Made by a program: the position numbers and the translations under genes. A stretch of DNA of 64,000 bases from Megalonaias nervosa. Lineage: Eukaryota > Mollusca > Bivalvia > Unionida > Unionidae. Numbering within the stretch: the stretch's first letter is position 1; each line of letters opens with the position of its first letter. The notes beneath the pieces are model-generated. The model did not search any database, was not told the DNA's origin, and worked only from the letters and a program-made list of their open reading frames with translations. Shown here piece after piece: positions 30,410 to 42,911 of this stretch. The stretch spans positions 19,306-83,305 of the forward strand of contig JAECUM010006648.1 of NCBI GenBank assembly GCA_016617855.1, given 5' to 3'.

Positions 30410-30770
30410 CAAGACAGTCTGGTACCTTAAAATCATAATATACCAGCCAGTCTGGTACCTTAAAATCATAATATACCAGCCAGTCTGGTAACTTAAAATC
30501 ATAATATACCAGCCAGTCTGGTAGCTTAAAAGCATAATATACCAGCCAGTCTGGTACCTTAAAATCATAATATACCATCCAATCTGGTACCTTAAAATCA
30601 TAATATATGAGCCAGTCTGGTACCTTAAAATCATAATATACCAGCCAGTCTGGTACCTTAAAATCATAATATACCAGCCAGTCTGATACCTTAAAATGGC
30701 TAGTCTGGTACCTCAAAATGGCTATGTACCAGCCATTCTGATACCTCAAATTAGTTATATCGGGTGCCTT
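30410..30770. repeat. Minisatellite, 33-base unit
   Basis: About ten copies of CAGTCTGGTACCTTAAAATC plus ATAATATACCAGC. The length is a multiple of three, so two overlapping minus-strand frames stay open with 11-residue repeats. They are not taken as genes. Confidence 0.92.
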
Positions 30771-31568
30771 AAAATAGCTATATTACTGACAGTTGTGTAC
30801 ATAACATTGGCACAACTTTTAAGAAGTATACTTTTGTTTCTGGTCTTGGAGAGGCCTCAACATTCCATCCATCACTAAAATTGAATATTAGAACATTGAT
30901 CTATAATTTAATGAACAAATTTAGCACCTGGTAGAAGAACATGTTGCTGCCCCTATATTGTCCAAAATCAAGTTGCTGGCTTTGCACTCATTAAATTTAT
31001 TAATTTGGCTTTGTTATGATGGTGGCTGTTTAGGAAACTTGAAATGCATCTAAAAAGATGAAAAAGAAAAGCAGATTTTGGTTAGATATGAGAGGTAACC
31101 TTTATAGATAGTCAGACTATATTTCACGAAATATGCCCTGCCAGTGCAGACACTTTTGGGAGCCATCTTAAGCCAAATTAAACAAAAAAATGTGTGGTTC
31201 TGGTTACATTTAAATATTATTTAGGTCAGTCAGTTGGTACAAACTTATTATTTTTTGTCCTGACTGATTTAAATGAAGCATAAACTTGAAAACAAGCATC
31301 ATTAACATCCTGAATTTAATTTCAGTCACAGTTATGTCACTTTGGTTTTTTTGGGGAGGGGAGAGGGGTGTTGTTTCTCTAAAATTTAGGAGAACTTGGC
31401 AGCAAAAAATAAGTTCAGTGAGGTAACCAGAATGGCACATTTTTTATGTGGGCTAATCTATCATTTGGCTTCTATAATCCACATGGGCTTCTTTTTAATT
31501 GGGCAGGAACCTAGTCAAATGAACAATGGAATAATTACTAATTCTTATCTATGTGTCTCTCATTACAG

Positions 31569-31714
31569 TAACCCTCCAAGCCAATTTTAGTGTGAACTTT
31601 AAGGGATTTCTCATACAGCCAAGAAAAAACGACAGTATTTCTCAGCCAAACACAGTTGGCACCCTAACTGGGAACTCCTACACAAAGAACCCTTGTACAA
31701 CAACCACAGTTCTG
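31569..31714 (+). CDS. Reeler/DOMON gene, exon 2
   Basis: The exon lies between ATTACAG and CTG/GTATGT. It enters in phase 1 and leaves in phase 0. It encodes VTLQANFSVNFKGFLIQPRK, the central strands of the Reeler domain, followed by a Thr/Asn-rich loop and a Cys (NPCTTTTVL). The continuity with exon 1 is good: the Reeler core motif F-K-G-F-L-I-Q directly follows the exon 1 segment, as in known Reeler proteins. Confidence 0.88.
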
Positions 31715-31756
31715 GTATGTCTATCATTTTGTTCAGCTGGTTATGTGCTTGCTCAC

Positions 31757-31760
<4 letters not shown>

Positions 31761-31790
<30 letters not shown>
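31761..31790. repeat. (GA)n microsatellite
   Basis: Fifteen uninterrupted GA copies. Confidence 0.95.
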
Positions 31791-31792
<2 letters not shown>

Positions 31793-31914
31793 GGTAAACT
31801 TTCAAAACATGAGACTTCTTTACATTATTTCATATATGTTTTCCCCTGAATCACAGCAAATGTCAACTACAAATTATTTAATTTACCTGTACATGTCCTT
31901 TTGCACTACAGGTC

Positions 31915-32295
31915 TCATCAGTCTGTGTTATCTCATTAGCACTCTATGTTAACTCTGTTATCTCATTATCAGTTTATGTTATTTCAATATCAGTAATTGA
32001 TATGTCATTAGCAGTTTATGCTATCTCATTAGCTGTTGATGTTATTTCATTATCAGTCTGTGTTATCACATTAGCAGTCTATGATATCTCATGAGCAGTA
32101 TATGGTATCTCATTAGCTGTTTATGTTATTTCATTATCAGTCTATGTTATCACATTAGCAGTCTATGATATCTCATGAGTAGTATATGGTATCTCATTAG
32201 CTGTTTATGTTATTTCATTATCAGTCTATGTTATCAAATTAGCAGTCTATGATATCTCATTAGTAGTATATGCTATCTCATTGGCAGTTTAATTT
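31915..32295. repeat. Minisatellite, about 21-base unit with higher-order pattern
   Basis: Copies of TTAGCAGTCTATGTTATCTCA and variants. Groups of four recur as larger blocks (compare 32085-32170 with 32165-32250). Confidence 0.8.
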
Positions 32296-32369
32296 AACCT
32301 TCCTAAACATGCACTAAAATGTCATTACTATCTGCATGACAAGAGTGTGTGTCTTTTTTTATTTTTAAC

Positions 32370-32642
32370 ACTGACTTAACAGTTTTAGTCATATCGCTAT
32401 GATGTCTGCACCATGGCAGTTAATAGTTATGTCTAGCACTGGGGCATCATGCTGCAGACATGTAGCATCATATTCCACCCAGTTACATTGTCCTAATACT
32501 TACCTCTTAATGCTGAGTGACAAGCAAGGTAGCTGCTAGTAGGATTTTTATAAGTCTTTGATATAACTTGGCCAGGTTTTGCACTTGTGACCTCCTACAT
32601 CCGAGGTAAGATGCTCTAACCACTGAGGCCACCAGAGTGGTC
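32370..32642 (-). mobile_element. tRNA-derived SINE, family 1, copy 3
   Basis: Minus orientation with the head at the right end (complement of GCTCTAACCACTGAGGCCACC) and the body TCTAGCACTGGGGCATCATG. It is more diverged than copy 1. Confidence 0.75.
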
Positions 32643-32739
32643 CCTGCAATACAAGACTTTTTATTTTCCCTCACTTTTTAAACTGAATTGCCATGCAATA
32701 CCATATATTTTGTTGATGATGTCTATCTGTCAGTCAATA

Positions 32740-33110
32740 CCATACATTGAATTTATGTCTATCTGTCACTCAGTACCATCAACTGAATTGATGACGTCTA
32801 TCTGTCACTCAGTACCATCAACTGAATTGATGATGTCTGTCACTCAGTACAATCAATTGAATTGATGACATCTATCTGTCACTCAGTACCATCAACTGAA
32901 TCGATGATGTCTATCTGTCACTCAGTACCATCAGTTGAATTGACAATGTCTATCTGTCACTCAGTACCATCAATTGAATTGATGACGTCTATCTGTCACT
33001 CAGTACCATCAATTGAATTGATGACATCTGTCACTCAGTACCATCAATTGAATTGATGATGTCTATCTGTCACTCAGTACCGACAACTGAATTGACTATG
33101 TCTATGTGTC
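32740..33110. repeat. Minisatellite, about 37-base unit
   Basis: About ten copies of TCTATCTGTCACTCAGTACC followed by ATCAATTGAATTGATGA. The plus-strand frame at 32862-33056 is repeat-encoded. Confidence 0.9.
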
Positions 33111-33289
33111 AGATATGTAGATCTATGCATCGTAAGGTACTACAATGTTTATAACACATGCCTAGTACATGCAGCATACTGTAGACCCAAATGTGCCATT
33201 TTGTAACGCTGAGAAGGGTGATTTACAAAATATAGCCCATCCAACAAAGAGAGGAGCACATTTTTTAGTTCTACTGGTCAAAGACTAGA

Positions 33290-34030
33290 AGAACTTATGG
33301 AATGTTGACCATCATCTGTCCCTTAGCACATGTTTCTTACCAACAACTCCTCAACAAAACTGGAGGACTGCCATGAAACTTTACACACACATTTATCCCA
33401 AGATCTAGATATTTCTAAATGGAGCTTGTTTTGGAATCCAGTATGGCTGCTACAGCTGCCATCTTGAAAATCTTGTTGTCACCAATTCTCCTGAAAGGAT
33501 GGTCATATCAACATGGGGCTTTTCACTAAAATACTTCTTATGATGTCTTGATGGTTCTAAATAAAATTGGTGCTGATCTTAATTCAATATGGCCACCATG
33601 TGGCAACCTTCTTGAAAATCTTGCTATTGCTACTCCATAATGGAAAGTCGTAGCTTTATTAGAGGACATCTTATGATGTCTAGTTGGTCCTAAATGAAAA
33701 TAGTACCAATCAGTATGGTCAGCCATGGTGGTTATCTTGAAAATCTTGTTTTATCACTACTCCTTCTGAATGGATGTTGACGGGTTTTCTCTAGACGACA
33801 TTTTGTGATGTCTAACTGGTCCTAAATGAAAATAATGCTGCTCTGACATCCAGTATGGCAGCATATTGAAAATCTTATCACTCCTCCTCCAATAAGGGAA
33901 CTAAACAACACTGGGTTTTCAACAGAAGACTTAATTTTTCTTAGGCTGTCTAGTTAGTCCTAAATGAAATCATGCTGGTCTTACCTTCAATGCGGCGACC
34001 GAAGCAGCCTTCTTGAGATCTTGCTATTGT
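33290..34030 (+). repeat. Dispersed roughly 105-base tandem family, locus 1
   Basis: Degenerate units of TGATGTCTAGTTGGTCCTAA, ATGAAAATGGTGCTGATCTG, ATCCAATATGGCTGCCACAG, CCATCTTGAAAATCTTG and an ACTCCTCCTGAATGGATGGT-like link. A further partial unit follows the next array at 34375-34470. Confidence 0.8.
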
Positions 34031-34375
34031 TACTTCTGAATGGATGGATAGTCATATTGACATGAGATGGATAGTCATATTGACATGAGATGTATAGTCA
34101 TATTGACATGAGATGAATAGTCATATTGACATGAGATGGATAGTCATATTGACATGAGATGGATAGTCATATTGACATGAGATGGATAGTCATATTGACA
34201 TGAGATGGATAGTCATATTGACATGAGATGGATAGTCATATTGACATGAGATGACATGAGATGAATAGTCATATTGACATGAGATTGATAGTCATACTGA
34301 CATGGGATGGATAGTCATATTGACATGATAGTCATATTGACATGAGATGGATAGTCATATTGACATGAGGTTTTC
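34029..34375. repeat. Minisatellite, 23-base unit
   Basis: About fourteen copies of GATGGATAGTCATATTGACATGA, apparently amplified from within one unit of the surrounding 105-base family. Confidence 0.92.
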
Positions 34376-34775
34376 AGCAAAAGGATTCAAATGATGAATA
34401 TCTGGCCTTAAATGAAAATGGTGACAATCCAACATCCAATATGGCTGCCACAGGCGACAGTATGAAAATGATGCATTTATCTCCCAAAAATATCAGTACT
34501 GTTGGTTGGCAATGTTTACTGTAACCCATAAAATGACAGTGAAATACTGTTGAAAGTTTGAAATTGGTTCTGTGAATGAATCTGTACACTTCCCTGTCAT
34601 ATGTGAGTTCAGTTTTCCATTTGTCAACATTAGAAGCAACTGCAATTATTGGAGGAAAGGTGTACTAGTCAAAGTTTTGACAGATACAGATGGAATGAAA
34701 AAAAAAGAATAACAAATTTACTAATTCACTCTAACATGTACTTTATGAATTTTGAGCTAATTTGAATCATTCTTT

Positions 34776-34801
34776 ATCCCATGGGATCGATCCCATGGGA
34801 T
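34776..34801. repeat. Perfect 26-base palindrome
   Basis: ATCCCATGGGAT, then CG, then ATCCCATGGGAT: a palindrome made of two smaller palindromes. Confidence 0.97.
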
Positions 34802-36060
34802 TGATGAAGCTGTACAATGTACTATTGATATATATCACAGGTCAGCCAGATGTACATTGTTACAGTGTAATAATGATTGGAAAATACAACCTTTTTGGTG
34901 GGATAAAGAATATGATCTCTTATAATGACAAAAAAGTATTCTCTCCATAAACTTAGATATAATAGATCCATTCAAAATCTGACAAATTACAAACTGAGTC
35001 GAAAAAGGTTCAAAAGTGTGATACACATGAAAAATAGAATTTTAAGCATACAAAGAAAAGAAATTATTAGAATCAACTTGTCTGACAGTAATCTCATGTC
35101 TTGTGTCATCAGTGGTATGAATACGTCAGATCATTACTATATTGTAATGACTCAAAAATTAATCACAGCTTTTGATTGTATGACTGAAACTTCAGATGAT
35201 ATTTTTTGAAACTCCTATCTCTGAAGCTGAAGTTCTCAAAAGTATTCAAATTCTAAAATCAGGAATGTCTTCTGGACCAGATGGAATAATAGCTAAAATG
35301 ATAAAAAAAACACAACTCCAAGCATATGTCCTTATTTAATCAAATTATTTAATGAAATTTAAACACATTTACATGGTAGCATTATCTTCCCATTACACAA
35401 AAAGACTCTTCAGATGACCCTTTCAAATACAGGGGTATCTCTCTCATTGATATCTTAAATAAAAATTTTACCATTATTTTAAACCAATGCCTCATTCAGT
35501 GGTGCAAAGCTAATAACAACAATTTGAAGAAACTAAGGCAGGATTACTACAAGGAGAATGTCAAATACCGGTATTACCTCTTTATTTTCTTAATGTATTA
35601 AATATTGGATTAGGTTCATTAGAATGGGTGATAACTGATATCCAATACAATGTTATTTCATGTTGAAAAAAATGGACAAGTTGAGTCAAGTCACATGGGT
35701 TATGAAAGTTAAAGACAAACTATTCAGATATGGATTTGGTATCATTGGTACACATGGGATGTAGGAGATGAAAAGTAGTTTTGCTCAATTTCAGACATTT
35801 TCAAAATGATTAAACTAGAATTCAGCTATAAAATAAACTAGAATTCAGCTATAAAAAATATCGAATAAGGGATATCACTATAATAAATTTTATAATACAT
35901 TTTCTGTTCCATTTTAATATAACTACTGATTTACCTACCCATCTACAAAATGCATCAGCCAGACTCTGATGTTTCACTCATAAGTTAGCTATAGACAAAA
36001 GAAGGTGTAACAACATTCTTCAAAATCAGCATAAATGTTATGTGATAAATAGCAAGTAAA
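34802..36060 (+). mobile_element. Dead LINE fragment, family C
   Basis: Plus-strand pieces between the endonuclease and reverse transcriptase (WWDKEYDLLYNDKK style around 34890) and the RT start (EAEVLKSIQILKSGMSSGPDG, about 35225-35285). A C-terminal piece near 35690-35800 is shared with the fragment at 47170-48030. Many stops and internal deletions. Confidence 0.7.
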
Positions 36061-36256
36061 AGACAAATATCACTTTGTTTCATGTGGATCTTAAGAACAA
36101 ATTCACACCATGAAGTTTTAGCAAAACACACCAATGCTAAGAAATAAAACAATTAACAACTCTTTAATTCTGTTGGCAGCGTCAGTTTGTATCAGAGTTT
36201 GTAGTTTGTCAACATGGATTATACTGCGTGTGGTCAGAAGTAATTCTGAAAGGAAT

Positions 36257-36300
36257 AATAATAATACTAATACTAATAATAATAATAATAATAATAATAT
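36257..36300. repeat. (AAT)n microsatellite
   Basis: AAT/ACT triplets; the poly-Asn and poly-Leu frames here are artefacts. Confidence 0.95.
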
Positions 36301-37439
36301 GGACTTAGTGTCTAAAGTTTGCTCAGATGTCAAACTGTGTGTTGTCTCCCAATGCTATAATGCCAATATCTAAGCAACCAAAATATTGTAAAATATTTGA
36401 TGATGGATGTCAGCTGGAATTGCATTGGATGGAATCAAGTTGAATGGACATGAATATGCATTCTGTCCTTCCCATAAAGCTGGTTTTAAAATCTGCTCTG
36501 GTTGCAAGAATGACCTTGCACATCATGCTGCATATTGAGCGCAACAACAAATAGGTCATCAATGAATCAATGTTGGCAGAATCTGCATCAAATGCCAATA
36601 AAGATATATATCTGAGACATTGCTTGCCAGCTTTATGACTTAACATGATTTCCTTTCTATGGTAGCAGATCATTTTTCAGATCTAGTCAAGATAATGTTC
36701 CAAGACTCAGAAATTGCACAAAAGTTCTCATACGAACAGCCAATAACTACTCACATAGTGACCCAAATTTGGGTTATCATTGAGATAAGAAAGTTGAAGA
36801 CAAAGCCGTAATGAAAATTTTGCTATTCTTATTGAACATCATTGCTCTTTTGGTGTCAGAACTCACAAGCAAATTTTACAAATCTCCCAATTAGTCCTAA
36901 GCTGACCTCTCCGTATTGTCACATGTATGTCTACCATTGGATGAGACCAGGTCAACTTCTGTGGTGTGCTTTTGGGCAGAAGACTTTACTCCAATTACCT
37001 TGGCACTAAATAACCTACTTGTGTTGATGTGCCATTGAATACTAAACCTTCATTCTTACAATACTACATGTGCTTGCCATGGGGAAATGGTAAACTGTCA
37101 AGTTATATCAGCCAGATGAGCATAGTAAGCCCAATTTGGCCTCTTGTTATATGTTAAGAGAAAAATATTTTATAAATAGACTTCTGCCTCTCATAATCAA
37201 CCAGGAACCATTTTAACTAGCATTTACTTCTCCAGCTGAGCCTTTTACATTTCCAATACTAATTTTATTTTACAATGTTGTATGACATAACTTTGTACTT
37301 TAATTTTACAAATATAGATGGGATGAGTGAACAGATGCTTCCACCTGCCAGACTCTAGTCCTTTTAAAATGTAATATGGAAAGGAAACTGTAGAAATGGT
37401 TTGGTGGCCACATAACAAACACCTTGCAAATGAACACAT

Positions 37440-37560
37440 GGCAGTTGGAACTTAGGATCTTGAACATATGGCAATCAGAAGATAGGATCCTGAACATATG
37501 GCAGTTGAAACATAAGATCTTAAACACATGGCAATTAGAACTTATAGGATCTTGATGGCA
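37440..37560. repeat. Short minisatellite, about 33-base unit
   Basis: Three to four copies of GATCTTGAACATATGGCAAT plus TAGAACATAG-like sequence. Confidence 0.7.
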
Positions 37561-37629
37561 ATCATTGTTTTTACAACATTGATGTCTGATGACAATAATG
37601 TATATTTTACATTGATCAATATTTTGCAG

Positions 37630-37721
37630 GCAGCTCTCACTCATATCAATAATGACACGAAGACCACAGTAAATGTGACGTGGAAGGCCCCTGCAGTAGC
37701 AGTAGATACTGTTGTGTTTGT
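37630..37721 (+). CDS. Reeler/DOMON gene, exon 3
   Basis: Enters after TTTTGCAG in phase 0 and leaves at T/GTAAGT in phase 2. It encodes AALTHINNDTKTTVNVTWKA and PAVAVDTVVF, the conserved late strands of the Reeler domain (T-H-x-N...V-x-V-T-W-x-A-P). The acceptor four bases further on is excluded because it would break the frame. Confidence 0.9.
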
Positions 37722-37904
37722 GTAAGTATTATTGATTTCATAGCAGTGTGATTATTGATGATATGACAGCCATGAAGAACAGGTTTTTGCTGCTGGCATT
37801 GTAACTACTCTCATCCTTTACAAAATATATTTTCAGATTATCTGTCAGTTTTATAGCCTGCAAATATTTTACACAATGTGTCATTAAAACATTACAGTTT
37901 TTAT

Positions 37905-38169
37905 GGGGGCCCCGAGTGGCCGAGTGGTCTAAAGCGCTGATCGTTACGGATCACTGCCATCTCACCTCTGTCTGCGTGGGTTCGAGTCCAGACTCGGCTA
38001 ACGTGGGTACGTGAGAAAGCCTGCCAGTAGCTTCTCGTGGGTTGGTGGTTCTTCCCGGGGTTTTCCAGGGTTCTTCCTCCACCATTAATACTGGCCGCCA
38101 TGTATAGCCTATCTTGTGCTGAAAAATGGCGTTAAACCCTATAACAACAACAACAACAACAACAACAGT
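37905..38169 (+). mobile_element. Mollusc-type SINE, copy 1
   Basis: The tRNA-derived head has A box TGGCCGAGTGGTCTAAAGCG and B box GGGTTCGAGTCC (Leu/Ser-type). The central part is CCCGGGGTTTTCCAGGG, the 3' domain is ACTGGCCGCCATGTATAGCC and TGGCGTTAAACCC, and the tail is (CAA)n. The 3' domain resembles the SINE module shared by molluscan families. A second copy is at 49843-50099. Confidence 0.85.
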
Positions 38170-39739
38170 TTTTATGTTTATGAAGAGAACTTTTTGGAAA
38201 CTTTGCCAATTTTGGAATTTAAAGGTAAAATATGGAGGTTTCAATGTACACTTGTTTTAAATCTTTCACAGTTCCCCATGTTCCACCTCTGACTGGGTTT
38301 ATAAACTTGAAACTCAAAAAATATCATAAATAAATAATGAAACAATTACCACAAATGGTTCTAAATATAGACCTGAGTCTCCCATATCACTTACTGATAA
38401 ATTATTCAGCATGATGCTTTGTGGCATACCTGAAAACTTTGACTCAATATGATCAACATTTAGTCAGATATTTAAGTTAAATGTACATGTCAAAATATTC
38501 CCCCAGGCCATATACAGCTTTGGCAGTTTCCATGACTTGAATCCATGGGACATCAGTTGAGGAAACCTGCATTGAAAAAAAAAAGATTGTTCTACCATTG
38601 TTGAGAGTGAAGTTTCTCAGGTTTGTTTTCTGATTGCATGAGTACATTGGATGTAGCAGTATAAGTATGTCCTTGATGTATGAACATCACAAAAAGTATA
38701 AATACATGTATGATCTAGCGATTTCATTATAAACTAAACACCAGATGAAAATGCAGTTTATCAAATCACTGAATTCTTTTGCAAACAGAGAGAGAGGTAA
38801 TGCAAGACTGTGCTAACAAATGCTGAAGACATGTAAATCTGTACTCATATTTTCACAATATATGCAGTTTTTCCCAAAAACTATATAAACAAAACCATAT
38901 ATTGATCAAGGAAGTTTCTAATACAGCTATTATTTTAATAAAAAGTGTGATCAAATTCTCTTTATAAGCATGTCTTGATAAAACATGGTTTCCTTTATAA
39001 GAATGACCTGGCAAAACATGTTTGTCTTCAGAAGCATGTTTGTTTAAATGGATGCATCAATATTAAAGTCCCACTTGATTGAACTGGACTGAGCATCCAG
39101 TAATTACTGCACATGTGCATAGTGAGTGCAGCATTCCTCAAGGTCTAACTAGTGGAGTTGTGATGATGACCAACGTAATTGAAGACTGGTCAGAAAAGAA
39201 AGTCAACCAAGCATATAGTTATGATTTACTATAAATGGAAACAGTTTAGAGTTTTCTTCATAAACTTTTGTTCTGACACCTTTGAAGTGTGTAATGAATT
39301 TAGACAATACAGTATGCTTACTTTTAATGGCACCAATTTTGACATAGAGCAGTCATGGGGTTGGAGGAATAGGAAGAATCCTGGCAGATGAATTGTCAGG
39401 TATTGACACTGAATAAATGGTCATATACATTTATTGGAACAGGACAGTGCATCCAGAGTACCACATATGTGCATAGCAAGTGCATTACTCCAGGGCTAAC
39501 CAGTAGAGATATCATGCTTAAGTAAATTAATTAAAGAGTAGTCAGAAAAGTCACACAACCAAGTATTTAGTTATTATTTTCTATAATCAGATATAAATAA
39601 TTAGAGTTTGTAACATTTTGTTTTTATACCTTTGATTTCCATTTCACCATTTTCCAAGTCAAAGTAATATTTCTTTGACAGATAATAGACCTCTAAGACA
39701 CACATTTTTTAAATGTGTTTATCACCTGTATCAGTCAAT

Positions 39740-39860
39740 CAAGGGAGGTGAAGTAGTTCAGTTGGAGGAGCATTTGACTTGTAATCCGTGAGTTGCAGGT
39801 TAGATACCTGTCCAGAAAGCCTGAATCAATTGCCTCATTGTGTCTTTTGCAAAGACACTT
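39740..39860 (+). mobile_element. tRNA-derived SINE relic
   Basis: TAGTTCAGTTGGAGGAGC and GACTTGTAATC with GCAGGTTAGATACCTG give a degraded tRNA shape with a TGT anticodon position. The following 80 bases may be the SINE body. It is not a functional tRNA gene. Confidence 0.5.
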
Positions 39861-41520
39861 TGGCTCCGATTTTCTCTGTGTGATATAGCCAATACATCCA
39901 ATTTGTTAAAAACTAACCATTCTTCCAACCAAACAATCTTAAGATATTCAGTAAATTAACTCCTGTGTAAATAAAACCATAACCATCTGATCAGTTTGTA
40001 AAAATCCAACACAGTGCAACATCAGTAATCTGTTTAAAATCCTTTCATTAAGGTTGTTTACCCAGTCATTTCTGCATGTGTTATTAAACTTTGAAATCTC
40101 TTTCCTATTTAATTATGCAAAGCCTACAGTTAAAATAGTTTCCCATGTTTACCGTATATTCCCTAATTAATGCCTTGGGGGGGTGCATTACATTTTCCAA
40201 ATGGGGGTATTTATTACAGCACAATAACGAAAGCAAAAGTTGTTCTTTTTTATGTACTCTTATAAAAACAACATGTACATGTACATCTGGAGGACTTCTG
40301 TCACTGAATTTAGTCATAGTAAATATTAGCACAGTTAAAATGATCAATCAATCAATCCATTTTTCATTCAGCAGCTGGTTGAAGTAGGACTGGTAACTCA
40401 GTCTTTGATTTTGCCACCCAGCAATTGCATCATGTTTAACACTACATGTGTGTCTGTGATTTTAGTAATTTATACATTGATATATACATTGTAACAGTGT
40501 GATTAAAGAATGGTGACGATTCTCGGTAATTTTCAATTTTCAATGTTCATATAAAGGGGCATTAATTAGAGGGAGGGCATTAATTAGGAAATATACCGTA
40601 ATATAACACAAATATTAATAACATTTCAGTCAATACCTTTGCCCAGAAACTGTTCAACTGTTGGTATAAACTCTTCAGGGGAAAGTAAATATTTAATAAC
40701 AGCTTTCCCGTTAAAATAGCTTTCATTTTCACACGGCCTATGTGCCAACTTATAGCAAATGAAAAATGTCTGGTAAACCAATCAACTTTCTGGGATACAG
40801 GCAACTTCACACAGTATGTGAAAACAACATTGACTATGAAAAATATAGAAAATATCTCATATTGATTCAAATTGATAATTTATTGGTCCTATTGAACCAG
40901 TAACTGATTATTTCAGTTTCAACCAATTTCCAAACAATACTATACATGCCCCATCTTCAGCGAGCTTGTCAACTTGAGTGCATACAAAACTAAAACCTGC
41001 TTTTGTTCTATGTCTGATATTTGTTAATTTGTTACACAAAAAATAAAATTATTTACGGTCTATGTTGAGCTTTTAACATTTGAGTAAAATAACTTCTCTT
41101 CCCTGTCAGAACAGTGCAAAATTGATAAAAGAAGAGAGAAGTGAGTTTAAAAATTCAATCTTTTTAATCATATTGAAAATTTTCTCTATAAACTTTTGTT
41201 TTGCGTATTTTCCTGGCAGAAAATTAGAATATTGATAACATACTATTAAAACTACAATTTAAAACGTTTAAAGTTGTCTTATTTTACCACAGTGGTTGTA
41301 TACTTTAGTTATTGTATAAACAGATGTCTAGAACATAGGTTACAGTTGCAAATCAGCAACTGTTTCCATAGCAACAATCTTTTCAGTATGTTTATTGGAT
41401 GAAATATTTGATAAATAATTATTTTTTAACAACTGACCTCCATGTGTCTGCTGAGCCAAAATTTGCTTCAGAATGGAATTCAGTTTATCACTCCATTTTG
41501 CAACAGCTAACTCTTAATAT

Positions 41521-42030
41521 TTCATAGGAATCCTGTACATTGCAGTGTATTTCATAGGAATCCTGTACATTGCAGTGTATTTCATAGGATTCCTGTACAT
41601 TGCAGTGTATTTCATGGGAATCCTGTACATTGCAGTGTATTTCATAGGAAGCCTGTACATTGCAGTGTATTTCATAGGAATCTTGTACATTGCAGTGTAT
41701 TTCATAGGATTCCTGTACATTGCAGTGTATTTCATAGGAATCTTGTACATTGCAGTGTATTTCATAGGAATTCTGTACATTGCAGTGTATTTCATAGGAA
41801 TCTTGTACATTGCAGTGTATTTCATAGGATTCCTTTACATTGCAGTGTATTTCATAGGAAGCCTGTACATTGCAGTGTATTTCATAGGAAGCCTGTACAT
41901 TGCAGTGTATTTCATAGGAATCTTGTATATTGCAGTGTATTTCATAGGATTCCTGTACATTGCAGTGTATTTCATAGGAATCTTGTACATTGCAGTGTAT
42001 TTCATAGGAATTCTGTACATTGCAGTGTAT
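41521..42030. repeat. Array of seventeen 30-base units
   Basis: Seventeen units of TTCATAGGAATCCTGTACAT plus TGCAGTGTAT with no length variation and only a few substitutions per unit. Because 30 is a multiple of three, long frames open on both strands (FIGILYIAVY on plus, KYTAMYRIPM on minus); these are not accepted as genes. Confidence 0.97.
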
Positions 42031-42384
42031 TTCCTGCTATTGAGGATCATCAAATTAACACCAAAATTGACTACATTAATTTCTTTTTTATTCATCATTT
42101 ATGGTTTATATTCTTTCTATGAATTAATACACTTGCTCGTTTATATGTAAAAAGTGATTGATGATGACCTACGGAGATAGAGTGAACCTGTTGATTTTAT
42201 TGTACTGATTGATGATGATCTGCAGAGATAGAGTGAACTATGTTATTGCACTGATAGATGATGATCTACAGAGACTGAATTAACCATGTTATTACACCGA
42301 TTGATGATGATCTACAGAGATTAAGTGAACCATGTTATTGCACTGATTGATGATGATCTACAGAGATTGAGTGAACCATGTTGT

Positions 42385-42660
42385 CATATTAACATAAGGC
42401 TTTTCAGCAACAAACTTCTTAGGCTGTCTGGTTTGTCCTAAATGGAAATGGTGCTGATCTGATATTCAGTATGGCCTGCATTGTAGCCATCTTGAAGGTT
42501 GGTCATAAATGAAAGTGGTTCCAATCTGACATCCAATATGTCCACCACAGCAGCTGATTTGAAAATTTCACTACTGCTGAAGAATATCACAGATGGTTTA
42601 AAACACTCAGCAGTTGAAAAAAAGAAATGGTCTTATCTTGGATTGCTGGAAATTCTTTTC
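42385..42660 (+). repeat. Dispersed 105-base tandem family, locus 2
   Basis: About two and a half units, containing GTCCTAAATGGAAATGGTGC and ATCCAATATGTCCACCACAG. Confidence 0.7.
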
Positions 42661-42823
42661 ATCCAGTATAGCATTAGTTGCTTCAAGTGACTCATGTTTA
42701 AAATTTAAATTTTGCACAAAAAGCTAAGATTATTAGTAAACTATTAACAGTATGCAATGATCTCTTAAAGAACAATTTGACTGGAATAAAGATTGATGCA
42801 GCCAGTTCTTGTAATTTTTGCAG

Positions 42824-42911
42824 AGCAACTATTGTAAAGGAGAAAGCAACATACTGGGTTAATGTGCAAAGTCAAGAGGTTACACCTGATTCGAGTGCAG
42901 TGCCATCTGGA
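42824..42911 (+). CDS. Reeler/DOMON gene, exon 4
   Basis: Enters after TTTTTGCAG in phase 2 and leaves at GGA/GTAAGT in phase 0. It encodes ATIVKEKATYWVNVQSQEVT and PDSSAVPSG, the last strand of the Reeler domain (A-T-V/I-V...Y-W-V) and the Ser-rich linker to the DOMON domain. Confidence 0.9.

Larger units (their letters stand above)
22023..31568 (+). other. Intron 1
   Basis: A 9.5-kb intron bounded by GTGAGA and ATTACAG. It contains two opposed LINE fragments, a SINE copy, a 27500-27620 partial duplicate of 27085-27210, two long TA runs, a GA run, a perfect 16-base-arm palindrome, an imperfect 60-base inverted repeat and a 33-base minisatellite, all listed separately. 28720-29340 and 29620-30060 look single-copy, with no feature seen. 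Confidence 0.75.
31715..37629 (+). other. Intron 2
   Basis: Contains a GA run, three minisatellites, one SINE copy, the first locus of the roughly 105-base dispersed array, a 26-base perfect palindrome and a LINE fragment, listed separately. 36300-36930 and 37060-37440 hold nothing recognised except a minus-strand relic of the 20300-type SINE-like unit at about 36930-37060. Confidence 0.7.
37722..42823 (+). other. Intron 3
   Basis: Holds a mollusc-type SINE, a diverged 180-base duplication (39077-39250 and 39430-39610), a tRNA-Thr-like SINE relic near 39750, the exact 30-base array and a short locus of the 105-base family. 38240-39040, 39860-41500 and 42040-42380 show only AT-rich DNA and low-order repeats of GATTGATGATGATCTACAGA (42150-42380). 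Confidence 0.7.

Noticed and set aside
30323..30749. Two long minus-strand genes with 11-residue repeats
   Set aside because: Openness is produced by a 33-base array; no start context, no neighbouring coding sequence.
36118..36373. Poly-Leu and poly-Asn proteins on opposite strands
   Set aside because: Products of the (AAT)n microsatellite.
37905..38169. Functional tRNA-Leu/Ser gene
   Set aside because: The tRNA-like part is followed by a SINE body and (CAA)n tail and has a diverged relative at 49843.
41545..42150. 201-residue hydrophobic repeat protein
   Set aside because: Encoded by the 30-base array inside an intron; the minus strand is equally open.
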